Source: Bacilli bacterium
GTDB lineage: Bacteria > Bacillota_I > Bacilli_A > RFN20 > CAG-826
Reading direction: 5' to 3'
DNA length: 64,000 nt
NCBI GenBank assembly: GCA_016302065.1
Contig: JAEDOI010000001.1
Location: 23,364-87,363, forward strand
Part shown: positions 6,831 to 16,327 of the stretch, piece after piece
Position numbering within the stretch: position 1 is the stretch's first letter
How the letters are laid out: each line of letters starts with the position of its first letter
Made by a program: the position numbers and the translations under genes
The notes under the pieces: generated by a model
What the model was told of the DNA's origin: nothing
The model's input: only the letters and a program-made list of their open reading frames with translations
The model's database searches: none

Positions 6831-9548
6831 ATGAAAAATTTTAGGAAAAAGTTTTTAGCTTTTTCAGTACTTTCTTTATCAGGAGTACTATTAATGGCAG
6901 GAGTTACTGGATGTAACTCAAAACCAAAAGCCGAAGTAGCATACGGCGGAACTGCAACATTTAGCAGTGAATATTTTGATTGCTACATGACACAAAAACA
7001 AGGAGAAATTGAGGAAGAACTTGTTACAACATCTAGAATGACTCTTCTTGAAAGTGGTGCAACAGGAGTTAAAATTCATCCTTATGCTGCTCCAAAGAAT
7101 TCTAAGATTTCTTGGGTAGTTGAAGATGCAACAGGGGCAGAGACAAACGAAGTTAAAATTGATGAAAATGGCAATGTTACTCTTCCAACTGTCACAAGTG
7201 GAAGAAAAGATTATAAAGTTTGGTGTGTTGCTAAAGAAGTAGTTGAAGAAGGTGAAGGACATCAAGTTAAGACTGCTATAGATTTAACTGTTGTTCCAAC
7301 TGGAAGTATTGCTACCGGTGTTCAAGACTTAAGAGGTTTAACAACAGAAGAAATGTTATCAACATTCTCTGGAGCTGAAGCTTTAGCTTTAGAAACTGGT
7401 TTAGCTGGTATGAACTTTTGGGCTTATGGAGGATATCAAAAGATTTCTTCACGTGTTCATACAACTCGTAGTGAAGATGGTAAAATTACAAGTGGATTAT
7501 ATGTTCCAGGATTTGGATTTGGAAACACAGTTTACGGTTATTTAGCAGAAGATAATCCACAAGAAACTAATGCTGCTTGGAAACGTTATTACCATACAGA
7601 AAATTCAAACCAACCAGTTCATGTTAACTACTTTAAATCAAGTGGTAGTGATGTTAGCGATAGATGGTCAACATTTAATGCTCCATTATTTGGAAAATTA
7701 TTAAATGATGAAGATTTGGATGTTTATGTTCCATCAATGGCTGCTATTGCTGAACCAATTCCTGTTGATGAAGATGGAAACGAATTGACTGGAGAAGAAG
7801 CTAATGGGGCACACGCTCATTGGAAAGTAAAAGTTAATGTTGGAGAGAAGATTAAGTATGCTAATCTTGGTACAACCAATGGTAATGCGTATAATGGAAG
7901 AGCAGTTGCATTAGAAGATTATTTAACTCCATATATTCTTAAATATACTCAATATGTAGGATGTGCTAACGTATCTCAAATTTTAGATACATTTGTTGGT
8001 GATGCTGATTACTATGAAGCAACAAAAGAACAACCAAAGGTTGATGGAAAACCAGTCAAAATTACAGTCAGTGAATTCTTAAAGAATTTCCCAGGAATTA
8101 CCTTAAACGAAGCTGATAATTCTTTAACCTTCCACTTAACCAAGCCTATTACAAGTGACTTTGCTGCATATAGATTAAACGAATCTGGATTTATGCCACT
8201 TGAATTTATTCAAGATACTTTAGGTGAAGGTGATGTTGTATTAGGTATGACAAGATATGGAACTAAAGTTGAGGCTGAAGGCAAAACATTATCAAATCCA
8301 GAAGACAATGTCTTATCAACTGGACCATATGTACTTGAAAAAGTTACAGAAGATAAGATTGTCATGAAGAAAAATGCCGATTGGTATGTTAAAAAGGATC
8401 CAGCTGGAAGAGAAGTATATAAACTTGGAGGTTTAATTGAAACAAAGAATACATTATTACAAAAAGATACTACATTTGAACTTGCTTATAAACAATATAC
8501 AGAAGGTTATACTGAAGCTTCATCTATTCCAACTACAAAACTTCAAGATATGAAGAATGATCCAGATACATTACATATTGAAAATACTGGGGAAAAGAAT
8601 GGTGTTTCATTTAACTGCTTAAATAGAGTTGATTATGATTACTTGTTTGGTGGAGCTGCTTTTGATGCACATGCTCTCTCTGGCCAATTCTTTGGAGGAT
8701 ATACATTAGGTTCTGCTGGTGATCCAGAAACAAGAGCTGCTATGATGCCAGAAGGAGTAAGTGATTGGACAGTTAAAGCAATTATGGGTAATCACAATTT
8801 CCAAAAAGGATTAAATAACGGATACAATAGAGACGCTTTTGCTGAAACATTAGGAAGAAAAGGATTCTCTGATTATTTTGGTGATATTAATAAAATGACA
8901 CCAAAAGCCGATACAAGATATAACGATTCTGAAGCTCATACTGCTGCAGTTAAATCTGTCTTTGGTGAAGCAGGAATTCCAACAGATAGTAAAGAACAAG
9001 GTGTTGAATACTTCAAAAAAGCAATTAAAGAAGAATTAGAAGCTGGACGTTTAGTTCTTGGAACAGCTGCAAAACCTACAACTATCAAACTTAATGTTAA
9101 CTGGCAATCACAAAGTTGGGTTGACTTCCAAGGAAATGCAATCTTTAGTGCAATTGAACAAACAATTGATGAAGCTATTAAATCTAATTCTAGTTGGATG
9201 GATGGAACATCTCCATTACTTAAGATTACATTTGAACAAACATATGAAGGAAGTGGTCCAACCGATTGGATGTATGCTTATGCTAAGGTTGCCTTAGGAC
9301 AATACGATATTGCTCAAGCATCAATTGATGGCGGTGAATATGAAGTTTTCAATGAAACAGGCTTATGGGAATCATATAACATTGATTATTCATTAACTAT
9401 TCATCACGCTTTAGTTACTAATATTCCTTCATCATTCATTACCTTCAATGGTAAGTATTACTCATTAGATTCATTATACTATGGTTATTCATATGGTATC
9501 GAACTTAATGAATTTGGAAGAATTGATTACAGCCAATTAGGCTTATAA
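6831..9548 (+). CDS. oppA: Oligopeptide ABC transporter substrate-binding lipoprotein, enlarged
   Basis: Extracellular peptide-binding lipoprotein of the SBP_bac_5 (OppA/DppA) class. Signal peptide and lipobox VTGC lie near residue 28. At 905 residues it is well above the 520-600 usual for the family. The N-terminal 110 residues look like a separate beta-rich domain (GVKIHPYAAPKNSKISWVVE). SBP-like blocks include TLNEADNSLTFHLTKPIT near 425 and LSTGPYVLEKV near 493. GGGGGA precedes ATG. First gene of a five-gene operon. The extra length parallels enlargements in the partner subunits and may reflect an unusual ligand (inference). Confidence 0.85.
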   Translation: MKNFRKKFLAFSVLSLSGVLLMAGVTGCNSKPKAEVAYGGTATFSSEYFDCYMTQKQGEIEEELVTTSRMTLLESGATGVKIHPYAAPKNSKISWVVEDATGAETNEVKIDENGNVTLPTVTSGRKDYKVWCVAKEVVEEGEGHQVKTAIDLTVVPTGSIATGVQDLRGLTTEEMLSTFSGAEALALETGLAGMNFWAYGGYQKISSRVHTTRSEDGKITSGLYVPGFGFGNTVYGYLAEDNPQETNAAWKRYYHTENSNQPVHVNYFKSSGSDVSDRWSTFNAPLFGKLLNDEDLDVYVPSMAAIAEPIPVDEDGNELTGEEANGAHAHWKVKVNVGEKIKYANLGTTNGNAYNGRAVALEDYLTPYILKYTQYVGCANVSQILDTFVGDADYYEATKEQPKVDGKPVKITVSEFLKNFPGITLNEADNSLTFHLTKPITSDFAAYRLNESGFMPLEFIQDTLGEGDVVLGMTRYGTKVEAEGKTLSNPEDNVLSTGPYVLEKVTEDKIVMKKNADWYVKKDPAGREVYKLGGLIETKNTLLQKDTTFELAYKQYTEGYTEASSIPTTKLQDMKNDPDTLHIENTGEKNGVSFNCLNRVDYDYLFGGAAFDAHALSGQFFGGYTLGSAGDPETRAAMMPEGVSDWTVKAIMGNHNFQKGLNNGYNRDAFAETLGRKGFSDYFGDINKMTPKADTRYNDSEAHTAAVKSVFGEAGIPTDSKEQGVEYFKKAIKEELEAGRLVLGTAAKPTTIKLNVNWQSQSWVDFQGNAIFSAIEQTIDEAIKSNSSWMDGTSPLLKITFEQTYEGSGPTDWMYAYAKVALGQYDIAQASIDGGEYEVFNETGLWESYNIDYSLTIHHALVTNIPSSFITFNGKYYSLDSLYYGYSYGIELNEFGRIDYSQLGL

Positions 9549-9578
9549 TCATATAAATATTTAAAGTCAAAGCATAAA

Positions 9579-9602
9579 GCCATTTAGGTCCCCCTAAATG
9601 GC
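9579..9602 (+). terminator. Intercistronic hairpin without U-tract
   Basis: A perfect 10-bp stem GCCATTTAGG / CCTAAATGGC with a 4-base loop TCCC lies between the binding protein and the first permease. No T-run follows, so it is more likely an mRNA 3' stabiliser or processing element than a full terminator. Such hairpins commonly keep binding-protein mRNA in excess. Confidence 0.7.
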
Positions 9603-9642
9603 ATTATGCATATTTATAGACTTTATTAATGGAGGAAAAAAT

Positions 9643-10689
9643 ATGCCAAAATACGTTCTAAAAAGGTTAATTTTAGTATTATTTACGGCTTTTATTGTAC
9701 TAAGTTTAACTTTTTTCTTATATAAATCATTGCCTCTTGACATTCCACTTGCTGGAGGAAAAGATGCTGCTGCAACATATTTACATAACCAATACATTTT
9801 AGGTTATGTAATTAGATTTAATGAAGCTCATCCAGAATATGGTGAATTGCTTGGTGGTAGAGGATTTGAGATTGGTAATACTGGGCAATTATATTATTAT
9901 TATTCACGCCCTATTATTGAACAATACTTTAATTGGTTAAAAAATATATTTACTAAATGGGATTGGGGAGTAAGTTCTAATCTTTATCCAAATCAATCTG
10001 CAATGGGAATAATTGTTAAAAAACTTCCAGTAACAATTGAATTAAACTTAATTTCAATAGTAATTTCCCTTCCACTTGGAATTATTATTGGAATTATTGC
10101 TGCTTTAAATAAAGATAAACCAATTGATCATGTTATTAATACATTAATTATGATCATTATTGCTTTACCTTCTTTTATTACAATTTTATATTTAATTATT
10201 ATATTTGGTTACAATTTACATTGGTTACCTGTTAGATTTGCTGATGCAACTGCACCATTTATTGAACATTTAAAATCACTAGTAATTCCTGTTTTAGCTC
10301 TTTCAATCGGAACTGTTGCAGGCTTTGCAAGATTTGTTAGAGCTGAACTTTGTGAAGTTATGAGTAGTGATTACCTTCTTCTTGCTCGTACTAAGGGATT
10401 AACTAGAAGACAAGCTATCATTCATCACGCATTAAGAAATTCAATGGTTCCTGTAGTTCCTATGGTTATTGCAGAATTTATAGGGATTTTAGGTGGTTCA
10501 ATGGTTCTTGAAAATCTTTACAACATTAGAGGTGTTGGAAATATTTATATGAATGCATATAGTGCAAAAGACTACACCTTACTTTTAGCAAATACAGCAT
10601 TTTATACAATTATTGGTCTAGCAAGCAGCGTTTTAGTTGATATTTCATATGGATTTATTGATCCTCGTATTAGAATGGGGGCTAAATAG
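9643..10689 (+). CDS. oppB: Oligopeptide ABC transporter permease B
   Basis: Inner-membrane permease of the DppB/OppB type, 348 residues. The N-terminal helix MPKYVLKRLILVLFTAFIVL is followed by an extracytoplasmic segment of about 100 residues and then five helices. The EAA loop that contacts the ATPases reads RAELCEVMSSDYLLLARTKG near residues 235-254. I chose ATG 9643, seven bases after GGAGG; an in-frame ATG upstream at 9598 lies within the hairpin and is less likely. It pairs with the permease at 10691, whose ATG lies just past this stop. Confidence 0.92.
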   Translation: MPKYVLKRLILVLFTAFIVLSLTFFLYKSLPLDIPLAGGKDAAATYLHNQYILGYVIRFNEAHPEYGELLGGRGFEIGNTGQLYYYYSRPIIEQYFNWLKNIFTKWDWGVSSNLYPNQSAMGIIVKKLPVTIELNLISIVISLPLGIIIGIIAALNKDKPIDHVINTLIMIIIALPSFITILYLIIIFGYNLHWLPVRFADATAPFIEHLKSLVIPVLALSIGTVAGFARFVRAELCEVMSSDYLLLARTKGLTRRQAIIHHALRNSMVPVVPMVIAEFIGILGGSMVLENLYNIRGVGNIYMNAYSAKDYTLLLANTAFYTIIGLASSVLVDISYGFIDPRIRMGAK

Positions 10690-10690
10690 T

Positions 10691-12772
10691 ATGGAAAAAG
10701 AAAAGTTTGAATATCTTGATAGTATGAGCAATCTTCAAGAGATTGAAATTAGTAAAGATGATTTTAAATTTGCTCAACAAGATACAAAGATTCATGATAT
10801 AAAAATTAAAAGTAAACCTGTAACTTTCTTTAAAGATGCAATTAGAAGATTTGTTAAAAATAAATCTAGTGTTGCAGGTGGTGCAATTCTTGGTTTGATT
10901 ATTATTAGTGCAATAATTGGACCTGAAATTATGCCTAAATTTGGTTGCTTTGATGTTAATACAACCCATGTTATGTCGGCAGATGGAGTTAAGAGCGAAA
11001 TATATCTTCCTCCAAAATTATTTGAAGCTGGTACTGGTTTCTTTGATGGAACGATTTCTAAATCTGATATTGTTTTTGATCAAATTGCAGAACAACCAGT
11101 CGGATATGAAATTAGAACAGTAAGCAACTTGAAAAAAACAGAGCAGTATTTAGATCAAGCTGCTAAATACGGTACTGGGGGATTCATTAATCTTACTTAT
11201 AATAATTTAAGTAATGATGAAATTGCAGATTTCTATTCATACAAATACGATTATGATTTCTTAAATGATTATACAATTGAATATAGATTTATTAAACCAT
11301 ATGTAAGTGGATATAAAGAGGCAAAATATAGAATCTCATTAATGACATTATCTGGAAAAGAAAAAACATATTATCCTCTTACTGGAAACGATTTAACTTA
11401 TGTTCCATTCACTCAAGAAACTGATAATAAAGAGGGATTTATTACTACATTATTTGATAAAAACGAACAAGGCACAATATCAATTAATGTTAGTGAAATA
11501 ATGTCTACTAAATATGGAATTAGTTCTCTTGAAGGAGGAAGAATTAATATTGATGTATTAACTGATAGAGAAAAAGATAAATCTTCAATCTTTATTGAAA
11601 AATTACTAATTAGTTCAAGTAGCGATACTAATACTGATAGTGTTAGTTTAAGAAGTATTGAATATGCAAATGATTGTGCTATACAAGAACAAAAAGTTAG
11701 TGAAGATGGGAAAATTGATAAAGTATTTAATAAGAAATATTGGACTTCATTAAGTAGTAGTAGAAGTATTCACGATGTTAAATTTGTTAAATGCAGTTTT
11801 ACTTATGACATTTATGAAGATTGTTATGGAGTAAAATTAATGAAAATTCCCGCATTTAAAATTAATGAATGGATAAACACTGGACTTATTACATATGATC
11901 CAACTGGTGGACCAACTGAAGATAAGGAAGTATTAGCTTCAAGATATCAATCATTAAGCAAAAAAGATCCAATAGTTGAAATTGTTAGACAAGAAGGAAA
12001 TGCAATTTGGAATAATGAAGATAAAAACTACACTGGATTCTACTTATACTGTAATATTTCTCAATATAAATATTTAGGATATCCATTTAAACCAAAATAT
12101 TTATTTGGCACTGATCAATATGGAAGAGACTATTTAAAAACTATTCTTACATCATTAAGATTATCATTGGTATTAGCATTTGGTTGTGCATTATTAAATA
12201 TTCTTATTGGTATTGTTTGGGGTTCCATTTCTGGATACTTTGGTGGAATTGTTGATATTACAATGGAAAGATTCTGTGATATCGTTAGTGGTCTTCCATC
12301 AATTGCTATCATTACATTATGTTTATTGCATTTTAAAAACGATATGTTAGCCTTTATAATTTCGATGTTTATGACTGGATGGATGGGTGTTGCTGGAAGA
12401 ACTAGAACTCAATTCTATAGATATAAAGGTAGAGAATATGTCCTTGCTTCTAGAACTTTAGGTGCTAGAGATGGAAGATTAATCTTTAGACATATTTTAC
12501 CTAATGCTATGGGAACAATTATTACCTCATCAATTTTAATGATTCCTAGTGTTATTTATTCTGAGGCAAGCATTGCTTACTTAGGATTAGGATTAAAAGG
12601 ACAACTTATGTTTGGTGTTATTCTTACGGAAAATAGTAATATTTTCCAAGGATATACTATGTATTTGTTAATTATTCCTACAATTATAATGGCGTTCTTA
12701 CTGGTTTCGTTTAACTTATTTGGTAATGGATTAAGAGATGCATTTAATCCTTCACTTAAAGGAGAAGATTAA
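10691..12772 (+). CDS. oppC: Oligopeptide ABC transporter permease C with a ~390-residue insertion
   Basis: DppC/OppC-type permease. Helix 1 (about 60-78, GGAILGLIIISAIIG) and the family block LFGTDQYGRDYLKTILTSLR near 468-487 are normally about 40 residues apart, but here about 390 residues lie between them on the outer face. The insert is hydrophilic and beta-rich with no recognised motif. The C-terminal 220 residues are conventional, with EAA loop GREYVLASRTLGARDGRLIF near 583-602. The start uses GGGGG about 10 bases upstream. At 693 residues it is more than twice the usual size, probably forming an extracellular domain on the transporter (inference). Confidence 0.85.
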   Translation: MEKEKFEYLDSMSNLQEIEISKDDFKFAQQDTKIHDIKIKSKPVTFFKDAIRRFVKNKSSVAGGAILGLIIISAIIGPEIMPKFGCFDVNTTHVMSADGVKSEIYLPPKLFEAGTGFFDGTISKSDIVFDQIAEQPVGYEIRTVSNLKKTEQYLDQAAKYGTGGFINLTYNNLSNDEIADFYSYKYDYDFLNDYTIEYRFIKPYVSGYKEAKYRISLMTLSGKEKTYYPLTGNDLTYVPFTQETDNKEGFITTLFDKNEQGTISINVSEIMSTKYGISSLEGGRINIDVLTDREKDKSSIFIEKLLISSSSDTNTDSVSLRSIEYANDCAIQEQKVSEDGKIDKVFNKKYWTSLSSSRSIHDVKFVKCSFTYDIYEDCYGVKLMKIPAFKINEWINTGLITYDPTGGPTEDKEVLASRYQSLSKKDPIVEIVRQEGNAIWNNEDKNYTGFYLYCNISQYKYLGYPFKPKYLFGTDQYGRDYLKTILTSLRLSLVLAFGCALLNILIGIVWGSISGYFGGIVDITMERFCDIVSGLPSIAIITLCLLHFKNDMLAFIISMFMTGWMGVAGRTRTQFYRYKGREYVLASRTLGARDGRLIFRHILPNAMGTIITSSILMIPSVIYSEASIAYLGLGLKGQLMFGVILTENSNIFQGYTMYLLIIPTIIMAFLLVSFNLFGNGLRDAFNPSLKGED

Positions 12773-12773
12773 T

Positions 12774-14855
12774 ATGAGTGAAAAAATATTGTCTGTAAAA
12801 GATTTAGTTGTTTCCTTTAAGACGGATAGAGGAATAGTTCATGCAGTAAGAGGCGTTAGTTTTGACCTTTATAAAGGTGAAACATTGTGCATCGTCGGTG
12901 AAAGTGGAAGTGGAAAATCTGTTACTAATAAAGCAATTATTGGAATTAGTAGTGCTAATGCAATTATTGAAAATGGACAGATTATCTATGAAGGAGAAGA
13001 TTTAGTTAAAGTTAGTGAAGAAGAATTCCATCGTATTAGAGGTAAAAAGATTGGAATGATTTTCCAAGATCCATTAAGTGCTTTAAATCCAACTATGAGA
13101 GTTGGTAAGCAAATTATGGAAGCCACTTTAATTAATAAAAATATTCTAAAAAAATATTATGAAGAATTAATTTCTAAAGAACTGTGTGAATACCGTAATG
13201 CTATTTCAAGTGCTACTTTTGACAACAGAAAATATGAAGAGGAAATTAAAAAGAACAAGGAAATCGTAGAGAATTTAAAAAAACTTGAAAAGAAAGAATT
13301 AACTTTAGAAAAGAAAATTATAATTTTCACAAATAAAATTAATTCTTTATCAACAACTTCTTTAAATTCAAAAGATGAATTAGTAAAAGATAAAAAGACT
13401 GATAAATTATCTGTTAAATTAAGTGAATTAAAGAATGAACTTGTTGAAACAAGACAAGATATCACCAATATTAAAAATGACATTAAAAAAGATATTAGTT
13501 TAACAAAGAAAAAATTGGAAAACGATATTAATATTAATGATGCTAAAATTAAGTCTATTGAAAACTCAATACCTTCACTTGAAACAGAATTAAAAAGAAA
13601 TATTGCTACTAATCAAATTCAAAAACTTCAAAAATTAAATGGCGAATTTAGTGCTTTAATCGAAAAATACGCAGTATTTACTGGTGATTTTTATGAATTC
13701 TTTAAAATTAGGAAAATTGATTTAAAGAAATTAACTAAGGTAAATGACACCTTATTAAAATCTCAATTACCATTATTAAAGAAAGATCTTAGTATTAGAA
13801 AGAAAGAAGCAAAAAAACTTACTAAAATCCATAAAAAAGAATTAATTGAGAAAAAAGATAAGGAACTAAATGAATTAAAAGTTAAATTAGATGCATTAAA
13901 ATTACAATTAAAAGAATATGAAAGTAGTTTAGATGAAAATAAATTAGCATTAATAAAAGGTGTTATTTTATCTAATAAAAAGAAAGAAAAATTAATCGCA
14001 AAATTAAATAATAAATATAAAGAAGTTAATCTTTCTAAAGTTAGTAAGGATAATAAATTAGAATTAGATGAAATTCCTGATTCTAAATATAAACAACTAT
14101 TTGAAGAGATTAGAAATGTTGAAAAAGAAATTAAATTAATCCATGAAGAGTTCTTAAAGAATACTAAAATATCGAAATTTGAAGCAAAGAGAATGGCTTT
14201 AAAGGTTATGAAAGAAGTTGGAATTCCTCTTCCTGAAAGAAGATTTAGACAATATCCGTTTGAATTTAGCGGTGGTATGAGGCAAAGAATTGTTATTGCA
14301 ATTGCTCTTATTGCAAATCCTGATATTTTAATTTGTGATGAACCAACAACCGCTCTTGACGTTACAATTCAAGCCCAAATATTAGATTTAATTAATGATT
14401 TAAAAAAGAAGAGAGGTTTGAGTTGTATCTTTATTACTCACGATTTAGGTGTTGTTGCCCACATGGCTGATAGAGTTGCTGTTATGTATGCTGGTAAAAT
14501 TGTTGAATATGGAACAGTTGATGAGATATTCTTTGAACCAAAACATCCATATACATGGGCTTTATTATCTTCAATTCCAGATATTAATAGTAAGGAAAAG
14601 CTTGAATCTATTCCAGGCACTCCTCCAGATATGTTATATCCTCCAGTTGGGGATGCGTTTGCCTTAAGAAGTAAGTATGCTCTTGATATAGACTTTAAAT
14701 ATGAACCACCATTCTTTAAGGTTAGTGATACGCATTATGCTGCTACTTGGCTCTTACATAAAGATGCACCAGTTGTTGCTATGCCAAAAATTGTTGAAGA
14801 ACGTATTAAAAATGCAAAAAAATTAGATGAGGAGATGGGCTATGGGAAAGAATAA
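12774..14855 (+). CDS. oppD: Oligopeptide ABC transporter ATPase D with long coiled-coil insertion
   Basis: Cytoplasmic ATPase of the OppD/DppD class. Walker A GESGSGKS is near 41-48, Q-loop FQDPLSALNP near 97-106, signature FSGGMRQRIV near 497-506, Walker B ILICDEPTTALD near 518-529 and H-loop THDLG near 557. Between Q-loop and signature, where a helical domain of roughly 60 residues is normal, there are about 400 residues, mostly Lys/Glu/Leu-rich helix with strong coiled-coil character (about 118-470). All catalytic motifs are intact. The start follows GGAG. It overlaps the next gene by 14 bases. The insert must project from the helical lobe and could link to another factor (inference). Confidence 0.88.
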   Translation: MSEKILSVKDLVVSFKTDRGIVHAVRGVSFDLYKGETLCIVGESGSGKSVTNKAIIGISSANAIIENGQIIYEGEDLVKVSEEEFHRIRGKKIGMIFQDPLSALNPTMRVGKQIMEATLINKNILKKYYEELISKELCEYRNAISSATFDNRKYEEEIKKNKEIVENLKKLEKKELTLEKKIIIFTNKINSLSTTSLNSKDELVKDKKTDKLSVKLSELKNELVETRQDITNIKNDIKKDISLTKKKLENDININDAKIKSIENSIPSLETELKRNIATNQIQKLQKLNGEFSALIEKYAVFTGDFYEFFKIRKIDLKKLTKVNDTLLKSQLPLLKKDLSIRKKEAKKLTKIHKKELIEKKDKELNELKVKLDALKLQLKEYESSLDENKLALIKGVILSNKKKEKLIAKLNNKYKEVNLSKVSKDNKLELDEIPDSKYKQLFEEIRNVEKEIKLIHEEFLKNTKISKFEAKRMALKVMKEVGIPLPERRFRQYPFEFSGGMRQRIVIAIALIANPDILICDEPTTALDVTIQAQILDLINDLKKKRGLSCIFITHDLGVVAHMADRVAVMYAGKIVEYGTVDEIFFEPKHPYTWALLSSIPDINSKEKLESIPGTPPDMLYPPVGDAFALRSKYALDIDFKYEPPFFKVSDTHYAATWLLHKDAPVVAMPKIVEERIKNAKKLDEEMGYGKE

Positions 14856-16254
14856 AGAAGAAAAAAAGGTAGTATCCACTGATGAAGTTTATGATGAAAG
14901 TGCTCTCTTTGAATCTAAAGATGATGCTATATTTAAAAGTAATATTCTTCATTCAAAAGAAGAATTAAAAGAAGCATCTTTTTCTAAAAGTGATGAAAAC
15001 GAAGCTAAAGAACATACTTTAACAAAAGAAGATGATCTTGATAAACTTTTAGAAAAAGAACATAAATTAAATATAAGAGAACCTAAATTTAAAGAAGAAT
15101 ATGTAAAAAACAATGTTATTTTGAGTGTTAATCATTTAAAGCAATATTTTTTCTTTGGTGTAGGCCCAAAACGTTTCAAACTAAAAGCTGTTCATGATGT
15201 CTCTTTCCAAGTTCATGAAAAAGAAGTTTTTGGAATTGTTGGAGAAAGTGGATGTGGTAAAACTACAACAGGAAGAAGTATTATTAGACTTTATGATATT
15301 ACTAGCGGATCTATTTATTATAAGGGTTATCGAATTGCTGCTGGCAGTAGATGGAATGAAAAAGAAATTAAATATTCTAAAATTAGATTTAGAAATCTAA
15401 AGAAAGAACTCGGCATAAAATTAAAAAAGGGTGAAATTTCATTAGAATCTTATCAAAATCAATTATGTGAAGCTAAAGCTCATTTAGAAAAAGTAGTAAA
15501 ACTTCAAAAATTAAAAATTGCTCACATTAAGCATGATCATCGTCATCCAAAAAAAGATTTATTAAAAGAGATACAAATGATTTTCCAAGATCCAATTGAT
15601 TCTCTTGATCCAAGAATGACTGTTGAAACCATTATTAGTGAAGGTCTTCAAATACAAGGTTTCCACAATAAAGAAGAAAATCATAAAAAAGTTGTTGAAG
15701 CTTTAGAAAAAGTTGGTTTAATTGAAGATTATGCTAATAGATATCCACATGAATTTAGTGGAGGTCAAAGACAAAGAATTGGTATTGCAAGAGCCTTAAT
15801 TATGAATCCAAAATTATTGATTTGTGATGAACCAATCTCTGCCCTTGATGTTTCAATTAGAGCTCAAATTATTAACTTACTTGAAGATTTAAAAGAATCG
15901 ATGGGTTTATCTATTATATTCATTGCTCACGATTTGAGTGTTGTTAAGTACTTCTGTGATAGAATTGCGGTAATGTATTTTGGAGAAATTGTTGAACTTG
16001 CAACAAGTGAAGAATTATTTAAACATCCTCTTCATCCATATACAAAATCATTATTGAGTGCCATTCCTTTACCAAACCCTCATCTTGAAAAGAAGAGAAA
16101 GAGAATTGTTTATAATCCTCAAGATTGTCATGATTACTCGAAGGAAAAGCCTGTTCTTCAAGAAATTCTTCCTGGACACTTTATATTAGCAAATAGCGAG
16201 GAAATGGTTAAATATAACAAGGAAATTGAACAATTAGATTTAAAGAATAAATAA
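14842..16254 (+). CDS. oppF: Oligopeptide ABC transporter ATPase F with N-terminal extension and insertion
   Basis: Second ATPase of the transporter (OppF/DppF type), 470 residues against about 320 usually. It has an acidic N-terminal extension (1-95), Walker A GESGCGKTT near 133, Q-loop FQDPIDSLDPRM near 247, signature FSGGQRQRIGIARAL near 304 and Walker B LLICDEPISALDVS. About 60 extra Lys-rich helical residues sit between Walker A and the Q-loop, a different site from the OppD insert. GAGGAG precedes the start, which overlaps the oppD stop, so the two are translationally coupled. Confidence 0.9.
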   Translation: MGKNKEEKKVVSTDEVYDESALFESKDDAIFKSNILHSKEELKEASFSKSDENEAKEHTLTKEDDLDKLLEKEHKLNIREPKFKEEYVKNNVILSVNHLKQYFFFGVGPKRFKLKAVHDVSFQVHEKEVFGIVGESGCGKTTTGRSIIRLYDITSGSIYYKGYRIAAGSRWNEKEIKYSKIRFRNLKKELGIKLKKGEISLESYQNQLCEAKAHLEKVVKLQKLKIAHIKHDHRHPKKDLLKEIQMIFQDPIDSLDPRMTVETIISEGLQIQGFHNKEENHKKVVEALEKVGLIEDYANRYPHEFSGGQRQRIGIARALIMNPKLLICDEPISALDVSIRAQIINLLEDLKESMGLSIIFIAHDLSVVKYFCDRIAVMYFGEIVELATSEELFKHPLHPYTKSLLSAIPLPNPHLEKKRKRIVYNPQDCHDYSKEKPVLQEILPGHFILANSEEMVKYNKEIEQLDLKNK

Positions 16255-16260
16255 TTTAGT

Positions 16261-16293
16261 AAATTGGTCACTTCATGTGACCAATTTTTGTTT
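16261..16293 (+). terminator. Rho-independent terminator after oppF
   Basis: An 11-bp perfect stem AAATTGGTCAC / GTGACCAATTT with loop TTCAT, followed by TTTTTGTTT. Confidence 0.9.
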
Positions 16294-16315
16294 ATGAAAA
16301 CACGTGTAAAAAGTG

Positions 16316-16321
16316 TATAAT
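16316..16321 (+). promoter_or_regulatory. -10 box, probable leaderless start
   Basis: TATAAT ends 6 bases before the ATG at 16328, so transcription should start on or next to the start codon. It also overlaps an alternative GTG start at 16313, which is therefore unlikely to be used. Confidence 0.55.
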
Positions 16322-16327
16322 TTTTAT

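Noticed and set aside
9598..9642. Upstream ATG start for the oppB permease
   Set aside because: It lies in the intercistronic hairpin and adds 15 non-conserved residues, while ATG 9643 has GGAGG at proper spacing.
16313..16327. Upstream GTG start for the metallophosphoesterase
   Set aside because: It overlaps the TATAAT -10 box; ATG 16328 follows at leaderless distance and gives a better lipoprotein signal.
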